Shown: positions 22,255-34,332 of the stretch, piece after piece
Layout: each line of letters begins with the position of its first letter
How positions within the stretch are numbered: position 1 is the stretch's first letter
DNA from: Cycas panzhihuaensis
Taxonomy: Eukaryota > Cycadophyta
DNA length: 64,000 bases
NCBI GenBank assembly: GCA_023213395.1
Contig: CM041465.1
Coordinates: forward strand, 241,497,741-241,561,740
Direction of reading: 5' to 3'
Made by a program: the position numbers and the translations under genes
The notes under the pieces: generated by a model
Told to the model about the DNA's origin: nothing
Seen by the model: only the letters and a program-made list of their open reading frames with translations
Databases searched by the model: none

Positions 22255-25200
22255 GGGTCTGAACGCCCCTTTGAAGCAGAGGATCATCAGGGATATGAGA
22301 GCCAAATTGCATCGAGATCCGTATTCTCAGGAAACTAAAATCAATAAGGACAACGGTCCAATAATCAAGAATAAAATTTGGAAGACTGTTGAAAGTCTTA
22401 GGATCGATTATGCCCAAGGGGTTGGGGGCTTAATGGTCCTTTGGAATCCGTCAACTTGGTCGGGAGAGCCCTTCTTGGCGGAGGGGTCTTTCATATCGGT
22501 TCGATTAACAAACAAAAGCAACAACCTATCATGGATAGCCACAAACGTCTATGCCCCTAACTACCAAGTGGCCAGGAAGAGATTATGGGATAAACTTTTG
22601 GTAGCCCACAGGGATTTCCAGCTACCTTGGCTGTTGGCAGGTGACTTCAACTCAGCGTTGACCCCGGGTGACAAGAAAGGGGGCTCTAGGGGTTGGACAA
22701 CTAGCATGGGAGAGTTCAGTGATTTCCTTCAGCAGGGGGGGTTGGAGGATGTAAATCTTAGGGGGGGCCTCGTATACATGGTCAAACAAACATTTAGGGA
22801 ACGAGCTAATTCAAATTAAACTAGACGACAGTCTTTGGTCAATTATGACTGGATGAGGAGCTTCAACGACTTCACCCTTGAGGCATTACCGAGGATTAGC
22901 TCATACTACTCTCTGCTCTTACTTCAATTTTCAGACCTAAATAAATTTATAGGTTCCCCCTTCAGGTTCGAATTAATGTGGCTTCGTCACCCACGGGAAT
23001 GTGGTCGAGGAATGGTGGAGAATCCAAATCCAAGGGCATCTGCAATGTTCAGATTTTTGAAGAAGCTGGAATGGATTAAAAAATAAGTAAAGGCTTGGAA
23101 CAAGGAGGTATTCTAAAATATCCATCTGCAGAAGGATAAAACTATCAGTGATCTGAAAGACATCGAGGATAGGATCGAACGTACGGGTAGATCCCCCGAG
23201 CTAGATAAGACTGAAAAGGAACTAGTGGAGAAACTGGATGAGACCCTCATCAGAGAGGAAATCCATTGGAGACAGAAATCCAGGGCTCTTCGGTTGGCGG
23301 AAGGCGACAGGAATACAAAATTTTTTTACATGACCACAGTTAAACATAGAGCCAGCAATAGAATTTCCAGTCTTCAAAAGGAAGATGGTATTCACTACTC
23401 AACTAAAGAAATGAAGGAGTCTACTTGATCTATTCACTAAACCCCAAGATGGGGACATGGACAGTAGAAGAGACTTTCTAAATAATATACCTAGGTTAGT
23501 GAATGAAGCCCAAAAGCCTTGTGCGTGTGGATTCACTTTGGAGGAGGGTCGCGGCCCTTTTGGTATGAAAAGGATAAAGCTCCCAGCCCTCGGCTTTCCT
23601 CCCAAGCTACGTGAGCTTTCCTAGGATATTATTAAAGGAGATTTAATGGAAGCTTTGCAGGAGTTCTATGCAAACAAAAAGATGCTCCAGGAATGGCAGA
23701 CTACATTCCTTATCCTCATCCCCAAAAAAGAAGGTGCGAATAGGATGGAGGAGTTTCGCCCAATCAGTCTTTGCAATGTAAAATACAAGATTTTAACTAA
23801 AGTCCTAGTTAACAGGCTGAAGAGAATTATGCCAAATATTATCTCCCACAATTAGGATGGGTTCCTTCGTGGTAGACAGATTTACGACGGATATATTGTT
23901 GTATACGAAACAATCCATTCAGCAGCTGAAAGGAAGGAACCCGCAATGCTCATCAAGATCAACCTCACGAAGGCTTTTGATAGAGTATCCTGGGAATGCC
24001 TGTTGAATTGCCTAGAGGCTTTCAGATTTGGGGAACCATGGCAGACCTGGATTAAGCTGTGTATTGGCAACCCCCAATTTTCTATCATTATCAATGGGTC
24101 ATCCTCCGTGTTTTCCGGACATAGAATTTGAGACAAGGAGATCCCCTTTCTCCCTTTTTATTCATCACGATGGCTGAGCTACTAGGCAGAACCCTGGAGT
24201 CCGCTAGGAGATGTGGGTTCTTAAATGGCATCAAACCGACATTGGGGGTGGACAATGTGGTACACCACCAATTTGTAGACGACAACATCCTTCTTGGGAA
24301 AGCGTCTATAAGGGAGACCTCCAGATTTAAAGAGATCCTGGGGCTTTTCAAGAAGGCCACGAACTAGAAGATAAGCCTCAGGAAGAGCAATGTCTTTTTT
24401 TTAAACACTCTGGGACGCACCCAAGGGAGGATCAGCAGAATCCTTGCTATGGATATCAAAAAGCTCCCTACAATCTACCTAAGTTTGCCCCTCTTTGTAG
24501 GCAAGATGCCCAAAGATATGTGGAACCCCCTTATAGATAGGATGCAAAGAAAGTTAGCGGGTTGGAAAGGTGCCCTCCTGAGTCTAGCTGGAAAACTCTA
24601 TCTAGTAGCTTCTACCCTTCAAAGCATTCTATTGTTTTAGATGTCCATCTTTAGGGTTCCACCTGGTATCTCGGACATCATCGAATTAATTTAGAAAAGA
24701 TTTCTTTGGTCTGGGACTGAAACAAAAGACAGGATTCATTTGGTAAGTTGGAGCAAAGTTTGTTCCCTGAAATGGGCTGATGGCCTCAATCTGCGAAGGT
24801 TCCCTCTCTTCAATGTCGCCCTGGGGGCAAAGCTTGGGTGGAGACTACTCAAAGGGGGGGACAGACTTTGAGAGAGGATCCTTTCTAGAAAATACATACA
24901 GGGGGGCTCCCTTTTGGATAGCAGCTTATCCTTGGCTGGCTCTACCATTTGGAGGAGTATTCTTAAAGCTTGGGGAGCTATCAGAGATGGCTTAAAATGG
25001 AGACTGAGAGATGGTAATTCCATCAGATTTTGGGAAGACGTGTGGTGCTGTGAGAAGCCTTTGAAGGAGTTTCCTGACCTGTTGCCTTTAATGGGTCCCT
25101 ACGTTAGGCAATATGGCAAAATGATTAAAGATTATTGGTCAGGGAGAGAAGGGAGCAGGTCCTGGAGGAATTTTGAGGATATCCATGGGATAGGTGGTAT

Positions 25201-26392
25201 GCAGGAGGGTATAAATAAGATCAAAAGGATCATAGGGAAGAGCTATATCCCTAGATCCCCTTCGCAGGACTCGATGGTGTGGCCCTCGAGCTCATCTGGT
25301 GAGTACAATGTGTAACAGGGTTACCAGTACTTATGTTTGAATAGAGGGGATAAAAAAGACCCGCTGCTGGAAGGTGTTTGGAGGCTCCCCCTTATTCTGA
25401 AAATAACTCTCTTCTGGTGGACCTGTCTCAAGAACAAAATTCTCACTATAGACAACCTGCAAAAGAGAGGTTTTCTGATGGCCAATAGATGCATTTTATG
25501 TTGTAAAGGAGAGGAATCCAGTGATCATATCATCCTAGAGTGCCCCTTCACAAGGGAAGTTTGGAGGTTGTTGCTTGGGAAGCTGGAAGTGTGCTGGATA
25601 TTTTCACATAAACCAGCTGACCTCTGGCTTGCCTGGCAAAGCCCATTCAAAAGTAACATTCTCAGCCGCATCTGGAAGAGTATGCTCCTGATTTTGGCTT
25701 GGAATATCTGGAAAGAAAGGAACAACATGATCTTCCAGGGAAAAAACAGAGACCATATGGCTGTCTACAACAGAATTTGCTCAGATATAAAGGAAAACGT
25801 TGGCAAGCCCAAAGAAAAGTGTATATCCCCGTTAGAGAGTAGGATCTTGCTCAAATAGGGCATAGAACCTGAATTCGTGGCCCCCAAGCCCAGAAGTACT
25901 AGATGGATCCCTCCGAAGGAGCCCTGGCTCAAAATAAATTTTGATGGGGCAGCGAAAGGGAACCCTGGTGAAGCCGGGGGTGGGGGAATCTGTAGGGATT
26001 CCAAGGGTTCCATCATCTGGGCCATTGCGGACTACTATGAGAGTCAAACGAATAACTATGTGGAAATGCATGCCATGCTAAAAGCCCTCGACTTAGCCCG
26101 TATAGGGGGTTTCCAGAGGTTGGTGCTTGAGGGGGACTCTGAAGTGGTATTAAATTCGTTGAAAGGTGAGGCTCTTCCAGATTGGAGATTTCAAGATATA
26201 ATCAAAGATGCGCAATAGATTATCAAAGGTCTGCTGGCTGTCGGTATCAGACACACTCTGAGAGAAGGCAACAAAGCTGCAGACTTCTTGGCTAATTGGG
26301 GGGTGAGGAACAGGACTAGTCAAGTATGGAGGGATGATTTTCCTAGGGATCTTTTGACTATGGTTGACAAGGATTCGATCCGCAGCAGCTAG
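22229..26392 (+). pseudogene. LINE ORF2: endonuclease, reverse transcriptase, RNase H (broken)
   Basis: ORF2 opens MKLIS-stop-NIRGLNAPLKQR, where the usual Trp codon is now TAG. The endonuclease keeps QETK, NVYAPN and LLAGDFNSAL, but the C-terminal SDH motif reads SYY (about 22,900), so the catalytic His is lost. The RT (23,640-24,640) shows LIPKKEGANRMEEFRPISLC, LTKAFDRVSW, GDPLSPFLF and FVDDN as the catalytic box. A zinc-binding region (CILCCKGEESSDHIILEC) and WNIWKERNN follow. The C-terminal RNase H (25,877-26,340) keeps all four acidic positions: FDGAAKGNPG, VEMHAML, LEGDSEVV and AADFLAN. Stops near 24,130, 24,367, 24,640, 25,315, 25,858 and 26,218 interrupt it. Confidence 0.9.
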
Positions 26393-26544
26393 CTGTGGGG
26401 CTTGTCCCGGCACTATAGTTTTTTGCCTATTTCGTGGGGTTGTCACGGATAATTCTGACTGTGCAGTCTTCTATTGTTGATGTACTAGGTTGTGGGAGCC
26501 TGTTTTCAAACCCACTTTAATTCATTTTATCTTACCAAAAAAAA

Positions 26545-26561
26545 ATATCATAGATTTTGAA
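26545..26561 (+). repeat. LINE target-site duplication, 3' copy
   Basis: This is the second copy of the 17-mer found at 20,306. It starts on the last A of the poly(A) tail, so its first base is shared with the tail. Confidence 0.95.
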
Positions 26562-28538
26562 GTTAAATTATGAAAGTTATAAGCAATTCAATTTTAGCCC
26601 ACTATTTATCATTGCCTTTAGAGCTTAATGTCTATTATTACAAATTTAAATGACCATGCATTCTACTCTAAGCATTTGATTGACCTTAAATGTTTCTTAA
26701 AGAGATGTCTCTTGTAATCTACCTTTTGGTAGAATTAGTTTTAATTTAATTAGATATTAGGATTAAAAATCATCATTATTCTAGTAACAAGTACTATTAT
26801 AGTATCCCCAAACCCTAAAATTAAATCTATTTTAAAGGAGATATAACCTTTTATATAGGAATTAAAATTAATTTCACTAAAATTATTAAAATTTTAGTTT
26901 AGAGATTATTATTTTGAGTTATTGGATGATTCATTTTGATGAGTAATTAAAGTAAAAGTTTTTATTAATACTAAGGATTCCACATAAAACAAGAAGAAAG
27001 ATTCTGAAAATAGTAAAAGGTGTTATAGAACAACTAGCAAACCTAATACTAGAAGTATGATCAAGTACTCAAAAACCCCTTGAAGTTGAGTATAAGAAGA
27101 CAACTGAGATGCTAAAATTCCTAGGAGAAGAAATTTATTTTTGTTTTAAGTGACTTAATAAGGATATGTTAAATACATATAAATCCTTAGAGGCATTTAA
27201 GCCAAGAATTGAAGGAGGGAAGAAAAATAGTAAAAAACTTAAATGGAAGTCAAAAGAAGTAGAAAATTCCATGAAAATAAGAATGTTGCTATTTTGACCT
27301 AACCACATAATATGTTATTAACTAATATAACATTTTAAATTTGGCCATGAATTATAAATTAAATATCAAAGATTCCTTACATATAAATGTGTAATAGCAT
27401 TATATATAATCATTCTTCAGGTTGATAATAAATCTTAGGTCTTTAGATCATTTTCAAACTCTATGGAGTCTATCTTTTCTCTTATTCCTTAACTTATTTT
27501 ATATTTATTATATAAATCCAAGCTTTTAGATCTTAGAAATTTGTATTAGAGCTTTTCTAGGGTCATAACAATACTTTGTTTAACATGGAGAAAGATCATG
27601 GTGACTTAGTATTCTATATAGCTAAAATCATAAGAAGATTTGGTAACCCTATTATATTAATGTTATTATGTGGATGAAATATGATAGGTGAGTCATAGGA
27701 GTTACAAAGTCCTAAATGGACTTGTGACAAGTATTACAGTGCTTATAGATTATTTTATTAATGATTACTAATCTTGCTTATGTATGAATCTATTATGTAC
27801 TATATGTAAGATATTGAGTCAAGTAAATGCATTATTAATAAACAAAAAATTCTATTAGAGGTAGACCAATTCAACCTATAAACTTATGCTTATACTCTTA
27901 TGTTTAGTTCCATATCTCGATCCTTAATTTACATTTGGTATTAGGGTATATCATTGTTATGAGTTATGGATTAACTTTGTAGCCAATAATATATGGAATT
28001 ATGTAGGTTTTGAATTAAACTTCTACTATTCCAACTTAGTTGGCAAAATTGCCATTGGTTATGCAAAGTGCCTATGGCCATCTATTGAAATAGAGAGCTT
28101 GGGTATGTCACATCCTCTTGGAAATTATGCATCACATCCCTTGTGGAAGTTTGTACAGCATAAGAATGGAAGCACTATAATAGCCATGCCTCCATTATAT
28201 ATCATTTAATTGCAGACATCAAATTTAAATCTTAAAAAATAATTTGATAAAAAAAAAAAAAGAGAGAGAGAATATAAAGATCACACATAATTGGAGGCCA
28301 TTTATATAAGGAAGGGGAGATCATGAAGTTGCCATTCACATAGTTTATTAGTTTTGTAATTAAATGTAAATACCCAATGTATAATAGAAGGATATAATGA
28401 TGATATAATAAACAACAAAAAAAAGAGTTATTATGATATTAATGTGTTTGTCATCTATGATTAGGGTTTATTATTATTTCCATATATTTGGAGTAAATTA
28501 ACTAAACTAATTTTATGGCATCTACATATTGAATAATG
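26562..28538. other. AT-rich region with one LTR/primer-site remnant
   Basis: No gene is supported. At 27,541-27,552 TTGTATTAGAGC resembles the initiator-Met primer-binding site TGGTATCAGAGC, and an ATG follows at about 27,583, so the preceding 200 bases or so may be the end of an old plus-strand LTR. The frame after that ATG is full of stops. A short A-run plus GA repeat lies at 28,248-28,271. The region ends where element E begins. Confidence 0.4.
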
Positions 28539-28867
28539 TGAAGGATGATGAATGGAGTGCGAAGCAGAGCAGATAAATAGAAATAACTCAAGCCATATTG
28601 TAAATCATATACCATATCATTGTATTAATCCATATTGCTAAAAAATACATCAAAAATCCTTGAGAAGATTGTGTTGAAGAACATCAGAGATATTAACCCC
28701 AAAGTATATATTTTGGGAGGAGGGTTGGAGCCCTCCTCAACTTGAATTCAAATTAATATAAAATAATTCACAACTTTACATTAAAAATAAACTTACCTAA
28801 CATACTATTAAAGCTTGTGTGTTGCATATTTCTAATGTAGGGTTATGTAACAAACATTAATCGAATA
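28539..28867 (-). repeat. Element E 3' LTR
   Basis: On the minus strand it opens TATTCGATTAATG, matching TGTTGGGGTTAATG of element A after a G-to-A change, and ends CATCCTTCA like the A LTR end TTCCTTCA. It contains the family block TTTTGGGAGGAGGG with CCTCCTCAACTTGAATTC. It is shorter than in A and B and much more diverged. Confidence 0.7.
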
Positions 28868-28878
28868 TTCTCCCCCTT
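28868..28878 (-). other. Element E polypurine tract
   Basis: The minus strand reads AAGGGGGAGAA directly before the LTR start. It is identical to the tract of element A at 54,466-54,476. This is the expected primer for plus-strand DNA synthesis. Confidence 0.75.
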
Positions 28879-29563
28879 AATAGTCATCATATACATCTTT
28901 ATCTTCTCTTTGAACTTGTGATACTTATACTTGAGGAAGACTTTGAATACTTGTCCTTTAGCTTTATCATTATTTGTGAAGTAGTCATCAACTTGCCTTA
29001 TCATCCCTTTAGAAATGTGTATCTCTTTAATATTATGTGGTTCAAATGGCTTCCAAGTAAGTATAGCTTGATTTTAATGAGTAGAGGTGGCTTTGTTTTG
29101 ATCTTTATCTTTCACTTTAGTCAAGTCTAGGGTACATATCATCTTATCAAATGTAATAATAGAGTCATTACTTTTATTAAAATTTACATTAGTACAAGCA
29201 ACATTTGTCTTTTCATCAAAATTCTCTTGCTCTAACATATGCCTTACAGAAAAAACATCATCAATATAATTAGTAATATTAAATTACAAGGTATCTCCCC
29301 TATAAATCGATTCTAATGTATCTCATACAGATTTAGATGTGGTCATTTTATAAATACTAGAAAATACATTATCATCTATTGTATAAAATAACATGGCTAA
29401 GGTCTAATTATCATTTTTCTATATCTTCTTTAATATTTGGTTTATATCCATCTTTTACATATTTCCAAAGGTTATTTGCAGTAAAGTATATTTTTATTAT
29501 TTTACTCAATTGTTGAAAATTATTTTCTTCAAATATAGGAAATCTTATTTTACTTAGATTCAT
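28879..29563 (-). pseudogene. Element E gag (broken)
   Basis: The frame starts MNLSKIRFPIFEENNFQQLS and continues to NLWKYVKDGYKPNIKEDIEK, parallel to the B gag (MAQLPIFDRQNFLQ, then LWKYLQDEYDISIKENIRK). Two adjacent stops follow, and the rest is shifted. It is the N-terminal copia gag region of the same family as A and B. The distance from the ATG to the 3' LTR is about 0.7 kb in all three copies, with no room for pol. Confidence 0.75.
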
Positions 29564-30856
29564 TGCTATTATATAAAAGACTTTAGTACATGATCAAAAA
29601 GTATGATTTTCAATGAACAAATAAGAAGACTAATTCTCAAATGAATAAATAACTTAAAATAAGTAATACTTCTATATCAATTCACTATAAAAAATAAAGT
29701 AAATGATCAAGATATTCCTTCTTAATAAACCAAAATAAATGCCAATATGTAAGCCAATGTCTTTCAAATTGAAATACTCTTTGAAAATAAAGTACATAAG
29801 AAACTATATGCACCTTCTATATGTGAAGTAATGAATTAATGAAGCTTTCAATATTTGAATGCTTTTAAATCAAGAATGTCAAGTGAACCTTTGATGCATA
29901 AAATAAACAAGAAAAGACTTGTAACTATGCCTTTGCTATGCACTCTTCAAACTTAAAAAATATGACTTTAGGATAAATAAGAAAGCTTCTTTGATCAATG
30001 AACCAATGAACTTTAAGATGTATGAAGATTATTATAAATATTCTTTATAATAATATGAATGAAATGATAAGAAGCTCCTTTGTATGTTTGTAAGCAAACT
30101 AGGTATAACCTTTCTTATAAATCAAATAAGGCTTTAACCATATAAATTTGAAATATAACTGCCCTTAATGCTAAAAATATAGAAAATCAATGAAATTCTT
30201 TAACTAAGTTTGAATTTTCAAAATTAAGAAGTAGCTTAAGTAAAACAAATGACCTTTATTAATGCAAAAAATGAGTAGCTATTCATTTGAAAATAATAAA
30301 AAAATAAGAAACTGAAGTATAACTTTTTCTTTTAATAATAGAAATGCTTGAAAAAATGACAAGTTTCTTATAGAAAATGAACAACTAGAATACACAAAAG
30401 AATCCATTTGATTGAATAACTCCTCTTAGATTGAAGTATTAAAGAACTCGCTTCTTACTACAAAAATGAACTTGAAAATCAAAAATAAGTTGTTAGCAAT
30501 CAATAAATTAGATGTAACCTTTTGAGATCATGTAATGTATGAAAAGTTATAGAATGATACTGATAAGGACTGAATAAGGAGCTAAAAATAACTTGCTTTA
30601 AATACCTACTAAATGAACTCAGAATTGAATGAAATCTATCTTAAACTAAAGAATATCAAATTTACTTTTCGACATATTCAACTGTATAGAAAATTGACTT
30701 CTATAGCTCAAGATTTAAAAAAATAAGTGTAAAGACCCCTTTTTAGATTTAAATAAGAGTTACAAGTATAAAACTAGATTATAACCTTATAAAAAGTATT
30801 AAAAAATGCTTACTTATAAATAGAAGACCTTTTAATCTAATTTATTTTAAAAAAAC
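29564..30856 (-). other. Element E leader, left part
   Basis: AT-rich non-coding leader of element E between its gag and the site where A inserted. I see no gene or clear repeat in it. It continues at 54,863 on the other side of A. Confidence 0.6.
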
Positions 30857-30861
30857 TTGAA

Positions 30862-31258
30862 TGTTGGGGTTAATGCTTATCACCCCTCTCCCACCCTCTA
30901 ACTAGGAGTGCACACCTCATCTTCATCAATTTATATATGTGGGTGCTCAACATGTGTAGGTAAGTTTAATGTTAATTTGAGTTAAGTTTATTTTGAGTTA
31001 AGTTTATATTATTTTATTATTATTTAAATTTTAGGGGTTGAGGAGTTTCCCTCCTCCCCCAAACTATATAATTTGAGTGGTGTGCAACCTTAGTATCTTT
31101 AGACATCGCCTTCATTATGGACATTTATATTACTCTCTTCACAAACGTAGATTGAATATACAAGTTTTCTGTGTTTATGCTATTATGCAACAATGATATA
31201 TTGATTTATGATTATCTCTTTTATGTTCTACCCTATTCTCCATGTTTTAGTTCCTTCA
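30862..31258 (+). repeat. Element A 5' LTR
   Basis: Begins TGTTGGGGTTAATGC and ends TTCCTTCA (397 bp). It matches the 3' LTR at 54,477-54,857 along its length, apart from an extra 16-base TTTATTTTGAGTTAAG unit that is a local duplication. A primer-binding site follows two bases later. Confidence 0.92.
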
Positions 31259-31260
31259 TC

Positions 31261-31272
31261 TAGTATTAGAGC
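31261..31272 (+). other. Element A primer-binding site
   Basis: TAGTATTAGAGC is TGGTATCAGAGC with two transitions, the site complementary to the 3' end of plant initiator-Met tRNA. It starts two bases after the LTR end. Confidence 0.85.
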
Positions 31273-31599
31273 TGGTTTATGATCCATTATTGAGGTTTTC
31301 TTTGAAGAAGCAAGAAGATTTATTAATATCTATAGTAGATTTACTTACAAGCAAGAAATATTAGTTATATTTATTTTCTACAAGTTTTTTCAGTAGTTTC
31401 TTATATTTTTTATCAGAGATTTGATTATTCTTGAATTATATTTATGAAATAACAAAGATATTTTAGATTTATTCTCAAATTTGTATAGGTGTATAGCTAC
31501 AAATAGCAAATATCAAGCTTTTATCACTCTACAAGAGGTTTTATTAACAAGTTTATATATTTTTGTCATATATTTGATATTTTTCAATCATATTTCATC

Positions 31600-32350
31600 T
31601 TTTTATCCAATACTTTTTTAGTTCTGCATAGGATTTCAGCTACAAGTAATATTTATTCAAAGTTCTCTTTATATCTGATATATATCTTTCAGATCTGCAT
31701 AATTTATCATATATTTCATAATTTTTTGGCATATTCTTGTCTATTTATCTTATAGTTTTTTAGATCTACGTCGGAGTTTGACTACAAGCAATATTTACTC
31801 AAAGTTTTCTTCAAATTTACTATATATCCTTCAGATCTACTCATTTTATATAATATTTGATAGTTTTTTTGTGTATTTTGTTTAGATATATAATATTTAC
31901 TCAAGTTTCCTACAGATCTGTAATATTTATTTAAGTTTTTTTTTGATCTACTATATATTTTTTAGATCTGCTATATATTTTTTAGATCTACTTATTTAAT
32001 AAATTATCTCACTATTTTCTAGTTTATTTGTTTCAGATCTATAATATTTTGTTTAGATCTATAATATCTACATAAGATCTACTATATTTATTTTAGATCT
32101 ATAATATTTACTTTATATCTATGATATTTATTTTAGATTTGCTATATATTCTTCAGATTTACTTATTTCATCAAATATTTCACTATTTTCTAGTTTATTT
32201 ATTTCAGATCAACAATATTGACTACAGATTTGCCATATTTTCTTTAAATCTGTAATACTTATTCAAGTTTTCTTTCAAATTTATATATTCTTTTATATAT
32301 TTGACCATTTTTTTCAAGTTCCTTTTTCAGATCTGCAAGTTTTAGGTGCA
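31600..32350 (+). repeat. AGATCT-rich degenerate tandem repeat in the A leader
   Basis: The hexamer AGATCT and one-base variants recur at least twenty times, joined to phrases such as TATATTTATTTT or GCTATATATTTTTT. A larger unit containing ATCTCACTATTTTCTAGTTTATTTG recurs near 32,010 and 32,175 in slightly changed form. The same type of text occurs in reverse in the B leader (about 43,900-44,190 and 45,260-45,500), so it belongs to the family. No coding frame is present. Confidence 0.75.
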
Positions 32351-32638
32351 TATTTAGCCCAATAAGCTTTCTGGAGAAGTATATACAATAGATCTCATCT
32401 TTAGAAGTTTATTTTCTATAGCTACATTACATGTTCTTCTTATTTCATTTTTAAATTTAAATATACATATATATCTTGGTTTTGTGATATATCTGCTCTA
32501 ACATACTTGAAATATTTCAGATCCAAATATACATGTATTTTATTTATTTGATATATTTCTATTAATATCTGATTTTTTTTTTTTTTAATTTCATTGTGAC
32601 TTTGTTGTATGATTATATTCCTCCATTAAATATTTTTT

Positions 32639-32643
32639 ACTAT
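32639..32643 (+). repeat. Element B target-site duplication, left
   Basis: ACTAT directly precedes the left LTR of B and is repeated at 46,150-46,154 directly after its right LTR. Confidence 0.92.
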
Positions 32644-33069
32644 TGTTGGAAAAATATTTTGTAGGAGAACAAGGCAGAACATAGAATAATCTTCAATAGA
32701 TCAATGCAAATCATAAATCATCAATAGATCAATATAGCATAATAGCATAAACACATGAAAGTATTATATTCAAGCCATTGTGAGAAGAGTAATACAAATT
32801 TCCCAAATGAAGGCAGTGTCTAAAGACACCAGGGTTGCACACCCCTCAATATTTATAATTTGAGGGAGGAGGGAAACTCCTCAACCCTTCAATTCAAAAT
32901 AATAATAAAATAAAGCTAACTTAACTCAAATGAAACTAACTTAAATCAAAGTTAAACTTACCTTAACTTACCTCAACATGTTGAGCATCACATATCTAAA
33001 TTGAAGTTGATGAGGTGTATAATCCTAGTTGGAAAGGTGGGAGTGGAGTGATGACGATTAACTCCAACA
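32644..33069 (-). repeat. Element B 3' LTR
   Basis: Plus-strand text begins TGTTGGAAAAATATTTTG and ends CTCCAACA. It has the same length as its partner at 45,724 and aligns with it without gaps. Confidence 0.94.
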
Positions 33070-33080
33070 TTATCCCCCTT
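33070..33080 (-). other. Element B polypurine tract
   Basis: The minus strand reads AAGGGGGATAA just before the LTR start, one base different from the tracts of A and E. Confidence 0.8.
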
Positions 33081-33142
33081 AATATCATCACGAATACTTG
33101 TATCTTTTCCTTGAACTTATAAAACTTATACTTAAAAAAAAC

Positions 33143-33800
33143 TTAAAAATTTTGATCTTTATCAGCTCTTCTCATCCTTATAGCCACGTATGTCTCTTTA
33201 TAATGGAATGATGTAAAAAAATTATAAGTAGATGAAACTTTATTGAAATATAGATGAATAATTGTAATTTTGACTTTGTCAACTTGAACATTAAGAAGAC
33301 TTTGAACTTGAACTTTATCTTTTGTAGTCTTTATGCTATGAAAAAATGTCATATTATTAGGTTCATTCTTCATTATATGATATGATTCATTCTCCCCCTC
33401 AAATGGAGGATCAAGTACTTGTGTAGCAAGTTGGTCCTGCATTTGATCTGAATCTTCATTAGTTTTGTCATCATAATCCACCTGCTCTGTTACATGTCTC
33501 ACATGCTCAATAAAAAAAAATATCATCAAATACATTGGGGATATCTCCCCCATAAGTAGAAATTAATATATCCCAAACAGATTTAGAGGTTGCTAATTTA
33601 CAAACCTTTGAAAAAATATCATCATGAATAGTACAAAATAATAATGCTAATGCTTTATTATCCTTTCTAATGTTTTCCTTAATACTAATATCATATTCAT
33701 CTTGCAAATATTTCCATAAATCATGTGCAATAAAATAGTTTTTCATAACCTTGTGCCATTGTAAAAAATTTTGTCTATCAAATATAGGTAGTTGTGCCAT
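33143..33800 (-). pseudogene. Element B gag (one frameshift)
   Basis: This is the best preserved gag of the gag-only family. From the ATG at 33,800 it reads MAQLPIFDRQNFLQWHKVMK, then LWKYLQDEYDISIKENIRK and ATSKSVWDILISTYGGD, the usual copia gag opening and UBN2-like core. A run of nine A on the plus strand at about 33,511 coincides with a shift into a second frame (EHVRHVTEQVDYDDKTNED to the end at 33,143). The C-terminal part has no zinc knuckle. The A copy (53,693-54,396) matches both halves in order. Total length would be about 220 residues, short for copia gag. An earlier in-frame ATG at 33,884 is not supported by A or E. Confidence 0.82.
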
Positions 33801-34327
33801 ATTATAAAAAACTTTAGAACATATAAAGTATGCTTTTATCAAATCAAATAAAGTCAATAAGTGACTAAACTTATATGATGTCAAATATACTTTTCAAAAG
33901 AAATGTAATGCCTTTTAAAAATAAATGAACTAAATGCAACAATAAAATAATAAATATAGAAGCAACTTTGAAAACATATACCAATATCCTTTTAATAATA
34001 CAAATATGAAATAAGACCTTAACTTTTATATTTTCTTTAAATAAATAAATGTAAATTCTCAATGCAATAAATCCTTAGCCTTGATAATAATATATAATGT
34101 TGAAGAAACTGAAATATATATATATTTTACTTTGAAAGATAAGGAGTATGAAGAAAACTTTTTAAAAGAAGGGTTAGAGGACAACCTCAAGTTAGACAGC
34201 TTCAGAAGTATACTACGTAGTATTAGAATAATATGAAACTTCACCAGTATGAAGATAAACAAAATATGAATTCAACGGAATTGACCATTTTAAAAACGGG
34301 TTCCTATAAATCAAGTTTTGATTATCC
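33801..34327 (-). other. Element B leader, part next to gag
   Basis: Non-coding AT-rich leader of B. It aligns with the A leader at about 48,260-48,394 and 47,930-48,000, and that comparison confirms where C and D inserted. No gene is seen. Confidence 0.7.
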
Positions 34328-34332
34328 AAAGT
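34328..34332 (+). repeat. Copia C target-site duplication, left
   Basis: CAAAG directly precedes the 5' LTR of C and recurs at 42,018-42,022 after its 3' LTR. Element A carries the matching uninterrupted site near 47,900 (ACCTTTGATTCATC), in the opposite strand sense. Confidence 0.94.

Larger units (their letters stand above)
20323..26544 (+). mobile_element. Full-length L1-type LINE with terminal RNase H
   Basis: The 6.2-kb insertion runs from just after the first 17-bp duplication to a 9-A tail just before the second. It is much richer in GC than its surroundings. It has a 5' untranslated region, ORF1 with a DUF4283-like domain and zinc knuckle, and ORF2 with endonuclease, reverse transcriptase, zinc-binding region and RNase H, the structure of plant L1 elements. 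Since the 5' end is bounded by the duplication, the copy does not look 5'-truncated. About fifteen stops or frameshifts make it inactive. Confidence 0.93.

Noticed and set aside
28918-29130. 70-codon plus-strand hydrophobic frame
   Set aside because: It is opposite to the decayed gag of E and its hydrophobicity comes from AT-rich composition.
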